Source: JBFWUW01 sp050247075
GTDB lineage: Bacteria > Planctomycetota > Planctomycetia > Pirellulales > JBFWUW01
NCBI GenBank assembly: GCA_050247075.1
Contig: JBFWUW010000004.1
Location: forward strand, 62,001 to 126,000
Direction: 5' to 3'
Length of the DNA: 64,000 nt
This document shows positions 25,351 to 34,405 of this stretch, piece by piece. Each line of letters begins with the position of its first letter. Within the stretch, counting starts at the first letter, position 1. The notes under the pieces were generated by a model, which saw only the letters and a program-made list of their open reading frames with translations, searched no databases and had not been told where the DNA came from. The translations under genes and the position numbers were made by a program.

Positions 25351-26541
25351 ATGAGCAAAAAATGGAAAACGACCGTCTGCCTAGAAGGCTGGTACTACCT
25401 CATTGTCATGGCGTTCGTCTTCAGCGCCGCCCTGGTTCGCGATATCAATCTGCTGATGGTCTTGTTTGGGTTGATGCTGGGAGCCTTGCTCTTCGGCTGG
25501 CGACTGGCGGGAGCCATGCTGCGCCCCTTGGAGGTTCATCGCCGGATGCCTTCGATGTCGGGCGTGGGTGAGGCTGTCGCGGTGGAATTGGATATCCGCA
25601 ACACGCAACGGCGTTTTCCTTGTTGGGCGATTGTCGTGGAAGACCGAATCCAATGTGTTAAACCGCGGCCTGAGTCACCTCCGCTGACCGCCTCGCTGCT
25701 GTTTGCGCAGATCCCCGCCCGGCAGCGCCGCGGCATGTCCTATCATGGCAAATTCGCCCATCGCGGCTTGTATCGCCTGGGCCCGCTGCGAGTCTCGACG
25801 CGATTTCCGTTGGGGCTGTTGCGGCGCAGCCGCCTCGTGGAAATCGACGATTCGCTGATTGTCCACCCACGTTTGGGAAGGCTGACGGCCCGTTGGCAAG
25901 CCCTGCAAATGCAATCCGCCGACGGCGCATCGCGTCAACAACGTCCGCTGGGAATGACCGAGGGCGATTTCCACGGTCTGCGCGACTGGCGGGCGGGTGA
26001 CAGCCGCCGCTGGATTCATTGGCGGACCACGGCCCGCCGGGGCGAACTGACCGTGCGGCAGTTTGAACGAGAACGCAGCCGCGACCTGGTGTTGGTTGTC
26101 GAACTTTGGCAGCCCGAAAAATCGAGCGACGAGCAACAGCGCCGGGTAGAGCAATTGCTAAGTTTCGCGGCCACGCTGATCGACGACCGCTGCCGCAGCG
26201 GAGGGAGCCGTCTGGCCCTGGCCGTGGCTGGCCAGTCGGCGGCACTGTTGTCGGGCATGGCCTCTGCCGCGCTGCTCAGAGAAGCACTGGAACTATTGGC
26301 GGTGGCGCTGCCGGCCGCAAGCGATGAACTCCCCGCCACACTCGACCGCGTTTGGGCGGCCGCGCCGCAGCATGCCGAGATCGTCGTGGCCAGCACGCGA
26401 GGGGTCGATTTCACCGAAACCGCGCGGTTCGCATCGATCTGGACCGATAGCCGCAAACAAGCGGCCTTGTCGCAAGCGCTGGTGCTGTCGGCGGACGGCG
26501 ACGATTTTCAACAATGGTTCGATCCGGGGGAACCGCTATGA
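25351..26541 (+). CDS. DUF58 domain-containing protein
   Basis: A 396-aa protein from the ATG at 25351 (MSKKWKTTVCLEG); the open upstream extension has no protein character. Two membrane helices lie near residues 15-55, then a beta domain and the DUF58 hallmark GLRDWRAGDSRRWIHWRTTA, followed by a VWA-like region (LVLVVELW). DUF58 proteins occur with MoxR AAA ATPases and TgpA-like transglutaminases. Here the transglutaminase follows with an ATGA overlap, but no MoxR gene is present in the window. Confidence 0.9.
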   Translation: MSKKWKTTVCLEGWYYLIVMAFVFSAALVRDINLLMVLFGLMLGALLFGWRLAGAMLRPLEVHRRMPSMSGVGEAVAVELDIRNTQRRFPCWAIVVEDRIQCVKPRPESPPLTASLLFAQIPARQRRGMSYHGKFAHRGLYRLGPLRVSTRFPLGLLRRSRLVEIDDSLIVHPRLGRLTARWQALQMQSADGASRQQRPLGMTEGDFHGLRDWRAGDSRRWIHWRTTARRGELTVRQFERERSRDLVLVVELWQPEKSSDEQQRRVEQLLSFAATLIDDRCRSGGSRLALAVAGQSAALLSGMASAALLREALELLAVALPAASDELPATLDRVWAAAPQHAEIVVASTRGVDFTETARFASIWTDSRKQAALSQALVLSADGDDFQQWFDPGEPL

Positions 26542-28820
26542 ATCCATCCGCCGCGCGGCTCGAACGCTGGCTGCAGATCAGCATGGCGGTGTTTGTCTGG
26601 CTGGGCACCTTAATGTTGGGCATGGGCGAGGAAAGCTTTGTCATACCCATCGTTTCCTTGATGGCTTGCGCCGGATCGGTCTATCTGACCGACATCCGCG
26701 GCTGGCTGCGGCTCAACAATCGGCAGGCCAACCTGGCGGGCCTGGCTACGGTGGCGGTCTGCTTTTGGGAACTACGGCAAGTGGATGTCGAGGTGCAAGT
26801 CTTGGCCCTGGCCAACTTGTTGTTCTACCTGCAGTGCGTCAATCTGTTTCGCCAGAAAGAACCGCGGATCTACTGGATGTTGGCTTTGTTGAGTGTGCTG
26901 GAAGTAGCCGTGGCCGCGGTACTCAACGACAATCTGATGTTTGCGGGACTGTTGGTGACTTACTTTCTTGTGGGAATCGCCACGCTGGCGTTGTTCTTGT
27001 TGATGCGCGAACATAACGAGCAGCGGCCTGCTTTTGGGGGCGCACCCGTCATGTCTACGGCCAACCTGGACGACGCCCTTTCCTGGCCCATGGCCCGGCA
27101 GTTGCTTCGCGTGGCGCTGGCCACGCTGGTGCTGATGGGTGCCTTGTTTGTCATTACGCCCCGCAGCGAAAGCGGCCCTTGGGGGCAAATAATCGAAAGC
27201 ACCTCGCGTAGCGTTGGGTACGAGGGAACTCGCATACAACTAGGCGATACAGACGAGGTCACTGAAGATGCGTCCGAGGTCATGCGCGTGCGGCTGTTCC
27301 ATCACGACACCCGCGCCGAATTCAAGCTCACCGGGCCCTTGCTGCTGCGCGGCGCGGTATTGACGGACTACGAGGTAGACGCCGGCGACGCTACCTGGGC
27401 CGCGGCCCAGCGAGGTGGCGAAAGGCGGTCGGTGCCGGAAGCCACCAGAGCCGACCTGGCGGGCCAGGTCGAGCAGGAATACATTTTGAAGCCATCGGAA
27501 GACGATACGCTGTTTGCCGTGTTTCCATTCGCTAAAGTCTCTTCCAGCAACACCATCATGTACGACACCCGCCGTGAGCGGTTGTTCCGCACTTTTCGCG
27601 GCATGAATAGCGAGTATCGCTACAACCTGGTCAGCCCATCTTTAAAAGACGGGAAACAAGCCCGGCTGGTCCCTCACGAGGGGCGGGTCAATCTGTACCT
27701 TTCGCAGTTGGAACCGAGTCAGCAGACTTCCTTGGCCGGCCTGATTGCCGCAGCCGAGAATGTCGTGAAGGACATTCCCCCATCCGAGCACGAAAGCCGC
27801 TGCCTGGCACTGGAAAGCTACCTCCGCGATTCAGGCCAGTTTACGTATTCGTTGGTTCCTTCTTCGCGCGACCCCCAGCTTGATCCGGTCGAACACTTCG
27901 TCACGAACTCCAAGGCTGGCCATTGCGAGTACTTCGCCAGCGCGCTGGCTCTGATGCTGCGCAGCCAAGGCATTCCCGCCAGAATCGCAATGGGATTTAA
28001 GACCTCGGACTACAACACACTGGGGCACTTCTACCAAATTCGGCAACTCCATGCCCACTCCTGGGTAGAGGCGTACCTAGAAGACAAGAAGGGCTGGCTG
28101 CGATTGGACCCCACACCGGCGGGCGACGACACCGCCAATAAGGTCGCCCAACAGCGAAAGTTGCCCACTCTGCGGGAGATCGCCGACTTCGTCAAGTACT
28201 TGTGGTCGGGCTATGTGGTGGGGCTGACGGCCGAAAAGCAGCGTCAGGATATCTACAAACCGGTTGCGGCGTTCGTGGGGGGAATCTTTAGTCCCCGGTC
28301 ATGGCGCACATTTGCCAAGGATTTGCGTGCGGTGTTGTTTGGTCCTGGCGATGAGCCGCTCGACGAGGATTCCGGTGAAGAACCCTCAACCGGCGGAATT
28401 GTTTTGCTGTTGGCTTCGCTATTGGCGGTGGCAATCTATCGGGGAGTCAAGCGGTTGGTGCGAGTGCGTTGGCCGTCGAGGAAAACCGCGGCGTCTAAGA
28501 AGGTCTTCCGCCGGCGGCGAGAACTGGTTTCACCGGTGGTGCTGTTCTATCGCCGCTTTGAACAAGTTCTGGCCAAGCGCAAGCTGGTCCGCGCCACCGG
28601 CCAGACTCAGCGGGAGTTTGCCCGCGACATTGGGGGCCGGTTGGCCGACACGACCGATTCTCGCGCGGCAGCCGCGCCGCGAATGGTGACCGATGCCTTC
28701 TACCGCGTCCGCTTTGGCGGCCAGGCCCTGGACAATGCGGAACTCGACGGGGTAGAAAAGGCTCTGCAAACGCTGGAAGCAGCCCTGGCACCCGCCAAGA
28801 AACGCAAGTCATCGGTGTAG
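26538..28820 (+). CDS. TgpA-like transmembrane transglutaminase
   Basis: A 760-aa protein. About six N-terminal membrane helices (residues 1-200), an extracytoplasmic region, then a transglutaminase-like core with Cys in GHCEYFASALALMLRSQG, His in LHAHSWVEAYL and Asp in RLDPTP, the Cys-His-Asp triad order. A further helix lies near 640 (GGIVLLLASLLAVAIYRGV) and a C-terminal DUF4129-like helical domain. The ATG at 26538 overlaps the DUF58 stop. It probably works on the outer face of the cytoplasmic membrane; the physiological substrate of this family is not settled. Confidence 0.93.
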   Translation: MNPSAARLERWLQISMAVFVWLGTLMLGMGEESFVIPIVSLMACAGSVYLTDIRGWLRLNNRQANLAGLATVAVCFWELRQVDVEVQVLALANLLFYLQCVNLFRQKEPRIYWMLALLSVLEVAVAAVLNDNLMFAGLLVTYFLVGIATLALFLLMREHNEQRPAFGGAPVMSTANLDDALSWPMARQLLRVALATLVLMGALFVITPRSESGPWGQIIESTSRSVGYEGTRIQLGDTDEVTEDASEVMRVRLFHHDTRAEFKLTGPLLLRGAVLTDYEVDAGDATWAAAQRGGERRSVPEATRADLAGQVEQEYILKPSEDDTLFAVFPFAKVSSSNTIMYDTRRERLFRTFRGMNSEYRYNLVSPSLKDGKQARLVPHEGRVNLYLSQLEPSQQTSLAGLIAAAENVVKDIPPSEHESRCLALESYLRDSGQFTYSLVPSSRDPQLDPVEHFVTNSKAGHCEYFASALALMLRSQGIPARIAMGFKTSDYNTLGHFYQIRQLHAHSWVEAYLEDKKGWLRLDPTPAGDDTANKVAQQRKLPTLREIADFVKYLWSGYVVGLTAEKQRQDIYKPVAAFVGGIFSPRSWRTFAKDLRAVLFGPGDEPLDEDSGEEPSTGGIVLLLASLLAVAIYRGVKRLVRVRWPSRKTAASKKVFRRRRELVSPVVLFYRRFEQVLAKRKLVRATGQTQREFARDIGGRLADTTDSRAAAAPRMVTDAFYRVRFGGQALDNAELDGVEKALQTLEAALAPAKKRKSSV

Positions 28821-28833
28821 GACACAAAACTCC

Positions 28834-29862
28834 ATGAAAATAGGTCTGGTTGGTTACCAAGGAAGCGGCAAAAGTACGCTGTTTGAGTTCTTGACGGGCG
28901 TACGCCCCGACCCGGCCCAGGCCCATGTCGGCCAAAGCGCCATGGCACCGGTGCCAGATATCCGCGTGGAGCCGCTGTGCAAGGTCTACAACCCCAAGAA
29001 GATCACGCTGGCCTCTTTGGAACTGGTCGATACGCCCGGCCTGGCCCGTTCGCACGAGGGAAACGCCACCCGTCTTAGTGTGCTGCGCGAGGCGGGCTGC
29101 CTGGTGCTGGTGGTGGGTGCCTTTGCCGGCCAGGACTGGCGGCAAGATCTGCACGGCTTTCGCGAGGATTTGCTGCTGGCCGACATGCAGATTGTGTCGG
29201 GCCGCATTGACCGGCTGAAAGAATCGGTCAAAAAACCTCGCCCCAATCGCGACCAGGAACTGGCCGAACTGGCCGCCCTAGAGCCAATGCTGACCGCCCT
29301 GGAAGCCGGCAAGGCACTCTCCGACGTCGGCCTGACCGAGGAACAACTCAAGCATACCCGCTCGTTTCGGCTGTTGACCGAAAAGCCCACCTTGATCCTG
29401 GTCAACGTGGCCGATGACGAGACCGATCTGCAAAAATACCGGGCGGGCGCCGCCGACGAGCAGCGCATCTTTGCCGCTCCCTTGGGTCTGGAACTGGAAC
29501 TCGCCCGCATGACGCCCGAGGATCGCTCAGCCTTCCAGGAAGAGATGGGCCTGTCGGGTTCTTGCCGCGACGACCTGATCCGCCTGATCTTGGATGTCTC
29601 GGGGCAAATGCTGTACTTCACGGCGGGCGAGAAGGAAGTCCGCACATGGATGCTGCACAAAGGGGGGACGGCCCTGGAAGCGGCCGAGAACATCCATTCC
29701 GATCTGGCCCGCGGCTTCATCCGGGCCGAAACCATCCTCTGCGACGACCTGATCCGTCTGGGAAGCGAACGCGAAGTCAAAGCCAAGAACCTGGCCCGGC
29801 AAGAGCCCAAGGACTACGTGGTCAAGGACGGCGACATCCTGCACATCAAGTTCAGCGTGTAA
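28834..29862 (+). CDS. YchF/Obg-type GTPase or ATPase
   Basis: A 342-aa TRAFAC P-loop protein. G1 is GYQGSGKST at the N-terminus, G3 is DTPGL, and the G4 position reads LVNVADDE instead of NKxD, as in YchF proteins that bind ATP. A coiled-coil insertion follows (residues 130-170). The C-terminal TGS-like/DUF933 segment (VRTWMLHKGGTALEAAENIH, YVVKDGDILHIKF) is the YchF C-terminus. The N-terminal half diverges from canonical YchF (no GASKGEGLG loop), so it is a variant subfamily. It starts 13 bp after the transglutaminase gene. Confidence 0.85.
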   Translation: MKIGLVGYQGSGKSTLFEFLTGVRPDPAQAHVGQSAMAPVPDIRVEPLCKVYNPKKITLASLELVDTPGLARSHEGNATRLSVLREAGCLVLVVGAFAGQDWRQDLHGFREDLLLADMQIVSGRIDRLKESVKKPRPNRDQELAELAALEPMLTALEAGKALSDVGLTEEQLKHTRSFRLLTEKPTLILVNVADDETDLQKYRAGAADEQRIFAAPLGLELELARMTPEDRSAFQEEMGLSGSCRDDLIRLILDVSGQMLYFTAGEKEVRTWMLHKGGTALEAAENIHSDLARGFIRAETILCDDLIRLGSEREVKAKNLARQEPKDYVVKDGDILHIKFSV

Positions 29863-29944
29863 GCCAGGGGGCGATTGCTGGGCATCAATCGCACGCGGCG
29901 GACTTCCGCCACAACGGCACCTGATCGACGTGCCTGGCGAAGTA

Positions 29945-30116
29945 AGGATTCAGTACGCAATAACTTCCCCATCGAAACCTCCCTCTCCCTCTGGGAGAGG
30001 GCCGGGGTGAGGGTTTCGTTGTTGGCGGCCATTTCGCCACATCCCCCTCTCCCCAACCCTCTCCCGGAGTACCGGGAGAGGGGGCCAAGAGGGGAAGTTA
30101 TTTCGTACTCAATCCT
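29945..30116. mobile_element. MITE-like element with 26-bp terminal inverted repeats, copy 1
   Basis: Ends at 29945-29970 and 30091-30116 are inverted copies of AGGATTCAGTACG...AATAACTTCCCC, 26 bp with two mismatches. Inside are two CCCTCTCCC/GGGAGAGGG stems. No open frame is credible, so it is non-autonomous. It ends 17 bp before the start of the gene at 30133. A second copy lies at 49120. Confidence 0.75.
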
Positions 30117-30132
30117 AATTCAGGAGGATTTG

Positions 30133-30660
30133 ATGAGCTGGAAGGAAGCTGGCATGCAACGCAACATCGTGCCTGGTTTGCTGTTGGCTGGCATCTTGCT
30201 GGCACCGGCCATCGGCGTGCGAATTGAAGTACTCAACCAGCGGGCAGGCAACATCCTGCCGCGGCGTCCCCATTCAGACGGCTCTATGTCGAAGTGGCGC
30301 GTAGCCGGCAAGCCGCGAGAATTCCTGAGGCAAGACTACGAGATTGCATACCGTGAGGCCAACGGACTGGAAGGATATTCGATTCCACTCCCTCCCGCAG
30401 CGGCCGAGGCGATCGCGCAACGGGTCGAACGAGACTTGCCTACCTCGCGATATGTGACCAATAGCGACTTGCGCGACGCGGTTAGCTCGATCGGCCTGTT
30501 GCAATATCCCTTGTCGTTGGCGTTGATCGTCGTCGGCACCTTTGCCATTCCGTTTCAGCCGGGCCGCGTTCGGCTGGCCATCTGCGCAACGGCAATTTCC
30601 ACCGGCGCAATTTGCCTCCTGATTGCAGACATGCGAAACTACTTCGGTAGCTTAGGCTGA
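30133..30660 (+). CDS. Small membrane protein of unknown function
   Basis: A 175-aa protein preceded by AGGAGG five bases before the ATG, so the frame open upstream through the MITE-like element is not the start. One hydrophobic N-terminal helix (NIVPGLLLAGILLAPAIGV), a soluble middle of about 85 residues (YSIPLPPAAAEAIAQRV) and two C-terminal helices (YPLSLALIVVGTFAIPF, LAICATAISTGAICLLIAD). No family is recognised. Confidence 0.7.
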   Translation: MSWKEAGMQRNIVPGLLLAGILLAPAIGVRIEVLNQRAGNILPRRPHSDGSMSKWRVAGKPREFLRQDYEIAYREANGLEGYSIPLPPAAAEAIAQRVERDLPTSRYVTNSDLRDAVSSIGLLQYPLSLALIVVGTFAIPFQPGRVRLAICATAISTGAICLLIADMRNYFGSLG

Positions 30661-30878
30661 TGGAACACGGCGGCCATGACACTCCGGAAGCAGTCATTCG
30701 CCGACGCTACAAGGCCGGGTGGACGAACTTCGCGAATCGCCACAAACCGCTGCTCGATGCGTGGGTGTTGTATGATAACGAGGGGCCCGCGCCACGAATG
30801 TTGAGTCACGGGAAGCGGCCATGAGCGAATCATCCAACGAGATTGAAGATCCCCGATCTGCGGTATGTGGAGGCCGCG

Positions 30879-31102
30879 TTACCTGTTCCACCACGGAGGT
30901 GTGGTGCGGGTAAGAATCGCCCCCAATCGGCATTCCATTGGCGGGTTTCGAGTCGATAGCTAGGCGGCTCCTGTTCCACGTTACCCGCACCATTTCACGG
31001 GGTGGTGCAGGTAACAAAACGGCCCTTTCTCCGCGAAATCGCTGGGTTTTTGGTCGAAGCGGCCGCGTTACCTGTTCCAACAACGGGGGTGTGGTGCGGG
31101 TT
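30879..31102. repeat. Cluster of three palindromic hairpin elements
   Basis: Elements lie at 30879-30912, 30980-31015 and 31068-31102. The middle one is inverted relative to the others and has the best stem: GTTACCCGCACCA against TGGTGCAGGTAAC, 13 bp with one mismatch. The outer two read TTACCTGTTCCA...TGGTGCGGGT. They are relatives of the pair at 256 and 448 and sit on the same side of the long repeat. Confidence 0.8.
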
Positions 31103-31162
31103 GCGATTGCCCCGAATCGCCGTCGGGGATGACGACTACGCCAGCGCGCACCGCCAGCGCAC

Positions 31163-31556
31163 CGCGTGACGACCGCGTTTCAAAAATATGGACAGGCCCC
31201 GCGGCACGTACCGGTCGGCGGAGGGAGCGACGAGAAAGACGTCGCAACCAGGTTGGCCGAGAGGCCGGCAACGGTAGCCGTAATAAATAACCCGCCCGAT
31301 CGACCGCCCGCCACGGCCATGCTGTTCGAGCACGCGGCGGACGACGACAGTTGGGCGGTTTGGGGGCTTCGCGCCCGTTGGACGTGCAAAAGCCACGTCG
31401 GCGCGCAAAGCCGAACGCTTGCCATTGTAACAGAAGTAACATTTTATAATACTATTATTTTATAAAATTTATAAAATTTTTTTCTTTCTTGCGAAAAGGT
31501 CCGAGTAGGCCCGGCGGGCCAATTCCTTATGCGGCCAACACCAAGCTGGCACGCAC
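31163..31556. repeat. Long dispersed repeat, copy 2
   Basis: Matches 541-934 without gaps over its first 272 bases, then an AT-rich spacer (31435-31490) and a second shared block at 31495-31556. The conserved minus-strand TACAAT bordering the AT-rich spacer is present in both copies. After the second block the plus strand stays open for a short frame reading VEKHPDLHQAYVEEHNTAHP to a stop near 31638; this has protein-like composition and could be a relic. It does not align in frame with copy 1, which has a 1-base indel there. Confidence 0.75.
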
Positions 31557-31979
31557 GGTGGAAAAACACCCGGACTTGCATCAAGCCTATGTGGAGGAAC
31601 ACAACACGGCCCATCCGCGCCAGAGTGACCGCCGCTGAGTCCACCCCGGCAGACCGGGCGGCGGCCGTTCAATCGGCGCGAACCTTTCGGGCGGCTGCCC
31701 CCGGTCGTTTTGAATCATCCGCTTTACTTCTGGCTGGGGCCGTCGTGTCGAACGGGAATTCCGCGAACGCCCCGGCCGGGATTTCCGGCGATGGCAGTTT
31801 ATGGACGTAATAAATCTTTATCCAGTCGGCCTACTGACTGGGCTAGCGATCTTGAGGCGATGGAATCTAACGAGTGGATGTGGAAATGCTTCGGCAAGCT
31901 GCTATCCTAGCGATCTTGTGCGAACCCCATTAGGAGGCGCTATCAACTGTGTGATTGACTGTGAACAGAAAGACGCCGT
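31557..31979. other. Non-coding gap
   Basis: Apart from the short protein-like frame ending near 31638 I see no gene, tRNA or repeat here. The next gene starts at 31980. Confidence 0.5.
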
Positions 31980-32723
31980 ATGGCCTACTTCCTAGACCTC
32001 TTCACGGGAACTACCTGGGATGAATTTCGAAAAGCGGGCGCTGCCGTAACCGGCTTTCGCCCAAAGAACAAGAATCGTGCGGCCAAGATCAAGGCAGGGG
32101 ACATGTTCTTATGCTACGTGACGGGGGTAAAAATGTGGGTCGGCCTGCTCAAGGTGACTGGCCCCATGTACGAAGACAAAACGCCAATATGGCAGGAAGA
32201 GGTCTTTCCGATTCGACTGCCCGTTGAACCAGTCGTCATGCTCGACCCTGAGTTTGGCGTAATGATGAACGAATTGGAGGGTAAGCTCTCATTCTTTCCA
32301 AAAGATTGTCTGCCTGGGCGCTGGACTGGCTTGGTTCGGAGTTCTCCGCAGAAGTATCAGGATAAGGATGGGGACGTAATCGCCGCAGCCATTAAGGAGG
32401 CGAAAAAGGCGCCGGTCAACAAAGAGATCGACAAAGCCAAACTGAAACGGCCTAGCAGCCTCTACAAGTTGAAGAAAGAGGTTGACGGCAAGAAGGTTGA
32501 ATCGGTTGTCGTGATCCCTTCCGCAGATGACGAAGTGGCGGACGAAGCCGAAACCACGACTGTCGGACTGACCCACACCGAGATTCAATGGAGGTTGCTC
32601 GATCTTGGCTGTCGTATGGGCCTTAATGTATGGGCACCCAAACCAGATCGTGGGCGAAGCTGGAACGGCAAAAAAACTATCCGACATTCCGAAGATGCTG
32701 GACACGCTGCCAGTTCAATTTGA
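31980..32723 (+). CDS. EVE-domain protein, N-terminal part of a frameshifted EVE-nuclease gene
   Basis: A 247-aa frame. Residues 1-110 form an EVE (PUA-like) domain: YFLDLFTGTTWDEFRKAG, KIKAGDMFLCYVTGVKMWVG, then PIRLPVEPVVML. EVE domains bind modified bases. A Lys-rich linker follows, then HTEIQWRLLDLGCRMGLNV, the start of a nuclease-like domain. After WNGKK at an A7 run (32670-32676) this frame turns to junk and stops, while the continuation (KLSDIPKMLDTLP) is in the frame starting at positions 1 mod 3. Dropping one A restores a 375-aa protein ending at 33108. Confidence 0.8.
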   Translation: MAYFLDLFTGTTWDEFRKAGAAVTGFRPKNKNRAAKIKAGDMFLCYVTGVKMWVGLLKVTGPMYEDKTPIWQEEVFPIRLPVEPVVMLDPEFGVMMNELEGKLSFFPKDCLPGRWTGLVRSSPQKYQDKDGDVIAAAIKEAKKAPVNKEIDKAKLKRPSSLYKLKKEVDGKKVESVVVIPSADDEVADEAETTTVGLTHTEIQWRLLDLGCRMGLNVWAPKPDRGRSWNGKKTIRHSEDAGHAASSI

Positions 32724-33108
32724 GCCAGGTACGCACCAGACGATCGAAAATCTCGACGTGATTTGGCTGAACGGCAAGACGTTTGAGGCAGCATTCGAGG
32801 TCGAGCATTCTACGTCGATCTATTCCGGACTGTTACGAATGTCCGATTTGCTTTACATGCAGGCCAACATCAACATCAAGCTCTATCTCGTCGCGCCAGA
32901 TGAGCGTTACACCAAGTTTGTGAAAGAGGTATCGCGCCCAACGTTTAATGCCAGCAACAAGCCGCTGCATACTTTGTGTAACTTCTTGCCATATTCCAAG
33001 CTTTGCAGCCGCCTGGAGGAGGTGAAGAACGTCATTCAGTACTTAAAGCCGGAGTTCATCGACGAGATCGCGGAATCTTACGATCCGGCTGAGGATCTTG
33101 GCGAGTGA
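32674..33108 (+). pseudogene. C-terminal nuclease-like part of the frameshifted EVE-nuclease gene
   Basis: The frame running to 33108 carries LDVIWLNGKTFEAAFEVEHS then TSIYSGLLRMSDLLYMQ, VAPDERYTKFVKEVSRPTF and a helical end. D in LDVIW and the E-x-E in FEVEH have the spacing of a PD-(D/E)xK-like core. These segments occur in proteins that join an EVE domain to a nuclease, so it belongs to the gene at 31980. An ORF start at 32605 in this frame is inside the upstream coding part and is not a likely independent start. It either needs a one-base correction, is truly broken, or is expressed by slippage at A7. Confidence 0.75.
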
Positions 33109-33167
33109 TGCAATTTGCCCATGCGGGAAAGCCGCCACAAGGGTTCTCTCCGTGATTCGTCGGCTTC

Positions 33168-33857
33168 TCAGTCACCGAGTTCAGGAAACTCCTGTTTGCC
33201 CTTTTCAAGGTTGCAGTCTGGGCAAGCTGGAACCAGGTTCTCTTCATCATCTTCACCGCCACCAGCCAATGGACGCAAGTGATCGAGATGCATGAACTCA
33301 CCCTGCCAACTGGTCAAAGGGACGGCACAGTAAAAGCACTTTCTACCGTAGTGCGACCAAACCTCTCGTCGCACTGCAATCGACCATTTACGGCGGGGAG
33401 TCTGAACGCGGTTTGAAGTTGCGCTTGAACGGCCACCGAGAATCGGAATGCGTTCCATGCATTCTTTCCAGACCTGGCGATGATGTGCCCCATAAAAGTC
33501 CAGAATCCTGTTTACCTCAACGCAGATTTGCCACACCTTATCGGTTTGATCCAGGGGCAACCCTTCGAGTTCGTGTTGCTTCGGCAAGTAGACGAAGATG
33601 CCATTTATCAGCATGGCTGCGCGATGGTCCTTGTTGATGACTTCTTGAATCAGCGATGCTGCTCTCCGAGCTACGAAGTCAAGCGACCTAACTGCGTTAG
33701 GATCGACCGGTGGTGGATCGGGCAAATAAACACCCGGCACGACGATTGGTGCGCCACAACCAGGACATTGTTTCGTTTCCCCCCTCACGCGATTGCGCGC
33801 TACCACATTGACCTTGCATTCAGGGCAACGGAACTGAAATCGTTCGAGTGGATTCAT
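33168..33857 (-). CDS. HNH endonuclease with N-terminal zinc ribbon
   Basis: A 229-aa protein. N-terminal FRCPECKVNV and KQCPGCGAPIVVPG form a two-CxxC zinc ribbon. A helical middle follows. The C-terminus is an HNH domain with CFYCAVPL, HLDHLRPLAGGGEDDEENL and PACPDCNLEKG, containing the zinc-binding cysteines and the catalytic HLDH and N. It likely cuts DNA. It is convergent with the EVE-nuclease gene, 59 bp between stops. Both lie in a small island with nuclease content, so a role in defence is plausible but unproven. Confidence 0.88.
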   Translation of the reverse strand: MNPLERFQFRCPECKVNVVARNRVRGETKQCPGCGAPIVVPGVYLPDPPPVDPNAVRSLDFVARRAASLIQEVINKDHRAAMLINGIFVYLPKQHELEGLPLDQTDKVWQICVEVNRILDFYGAHHRQVWKECMERIPILGGRSSATSNRVQTPRRKWSIAVRREVWSHYGRKCFYCAVPLTSWQGEFMHLDHLRPLAGGGEDDEENLVPACPDCNLEKGKQEFPELGD

Positions 33858-34331
33858 GGGTACCGAGGCCTTCCGATTTCTCTTTGACTAGCTGGGCTGC
33901 ACTCCCCGCGTCGCATCCTGAAGAGCCAACGAATTACGGGAGGAAGTCGCTCGTGAAATACTCGATGCGTTCGCCACAATTGCTCGAGCGTGACGCGATC
34001 ACAATCGATCCGTGCCTGCAAAGCGCGAGTCGCCATGTCGTTGACCTATCAAGAATCGAGACTGAAAATCCAAGAGCTGCGAATCGATCACCTTGCCGCT
34101 ATCCCAGCCATCCCTTGGGAGGTGCGTCACTATGGGTGGTGCATCATGGCCGGATTTGAGCGCGGCTGCAAATGGGCGGGGGCGGCCGCGCCGAGAGGCG
34201 GGGCGAACGCCGGGGCGGCGAGCATCCATTGATGCGGGGAACGCGGGGGAATCCGACCGGCCCGCCAGTCGTGTTTCGCCCCATATCTCTCGGCGTTTCG
34301 CGAGAGTTCCCACCACTGCGTTGCTGCGCAA
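33858..34331. other. Intergenic gap without a supported gene
   Basis: About 470 bp between the HNH gene and tRNA-Val. Open frames here have no start signal or protein character, and no clear hairpin or repeat was seen. Confidence 0.5.
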
Positions 34332-34405
34332 TGGGCGACACAGGACTCGAACCTGTGACCCCTACCGTGTGAGGATAGTGCTCTAACCAACTGAGCTAGT
34401 CGCCC
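34332..34405 (-). tRNA. tRNA-Val(CAC)
   Basis: On the minus strand the acceptor stem GGGCGAC pairs with GTCGCCC, the D arm is GCTC-AGTTGGTTA-GAGC, the anticodon stem CTATC/GGTAG encloses the loop CTCACAC with anticodon CAC (reads GTG), and the T arm is ACAGG-TTCGAGT-CCTGT. Discriminator A. No CCA is encoded. Cloverleaf is complete with a 5-base variable loop. Confidence 0.97.

Noticed and set aside
32605..33108. Independent 167-aa gene starting inside the EVE gene
   Set aside because: The first 20 codons overlap the coding part of the EVE gene and lack a ribosome binding site; the downstream part is better explained as the frameshifted nuclease domain.
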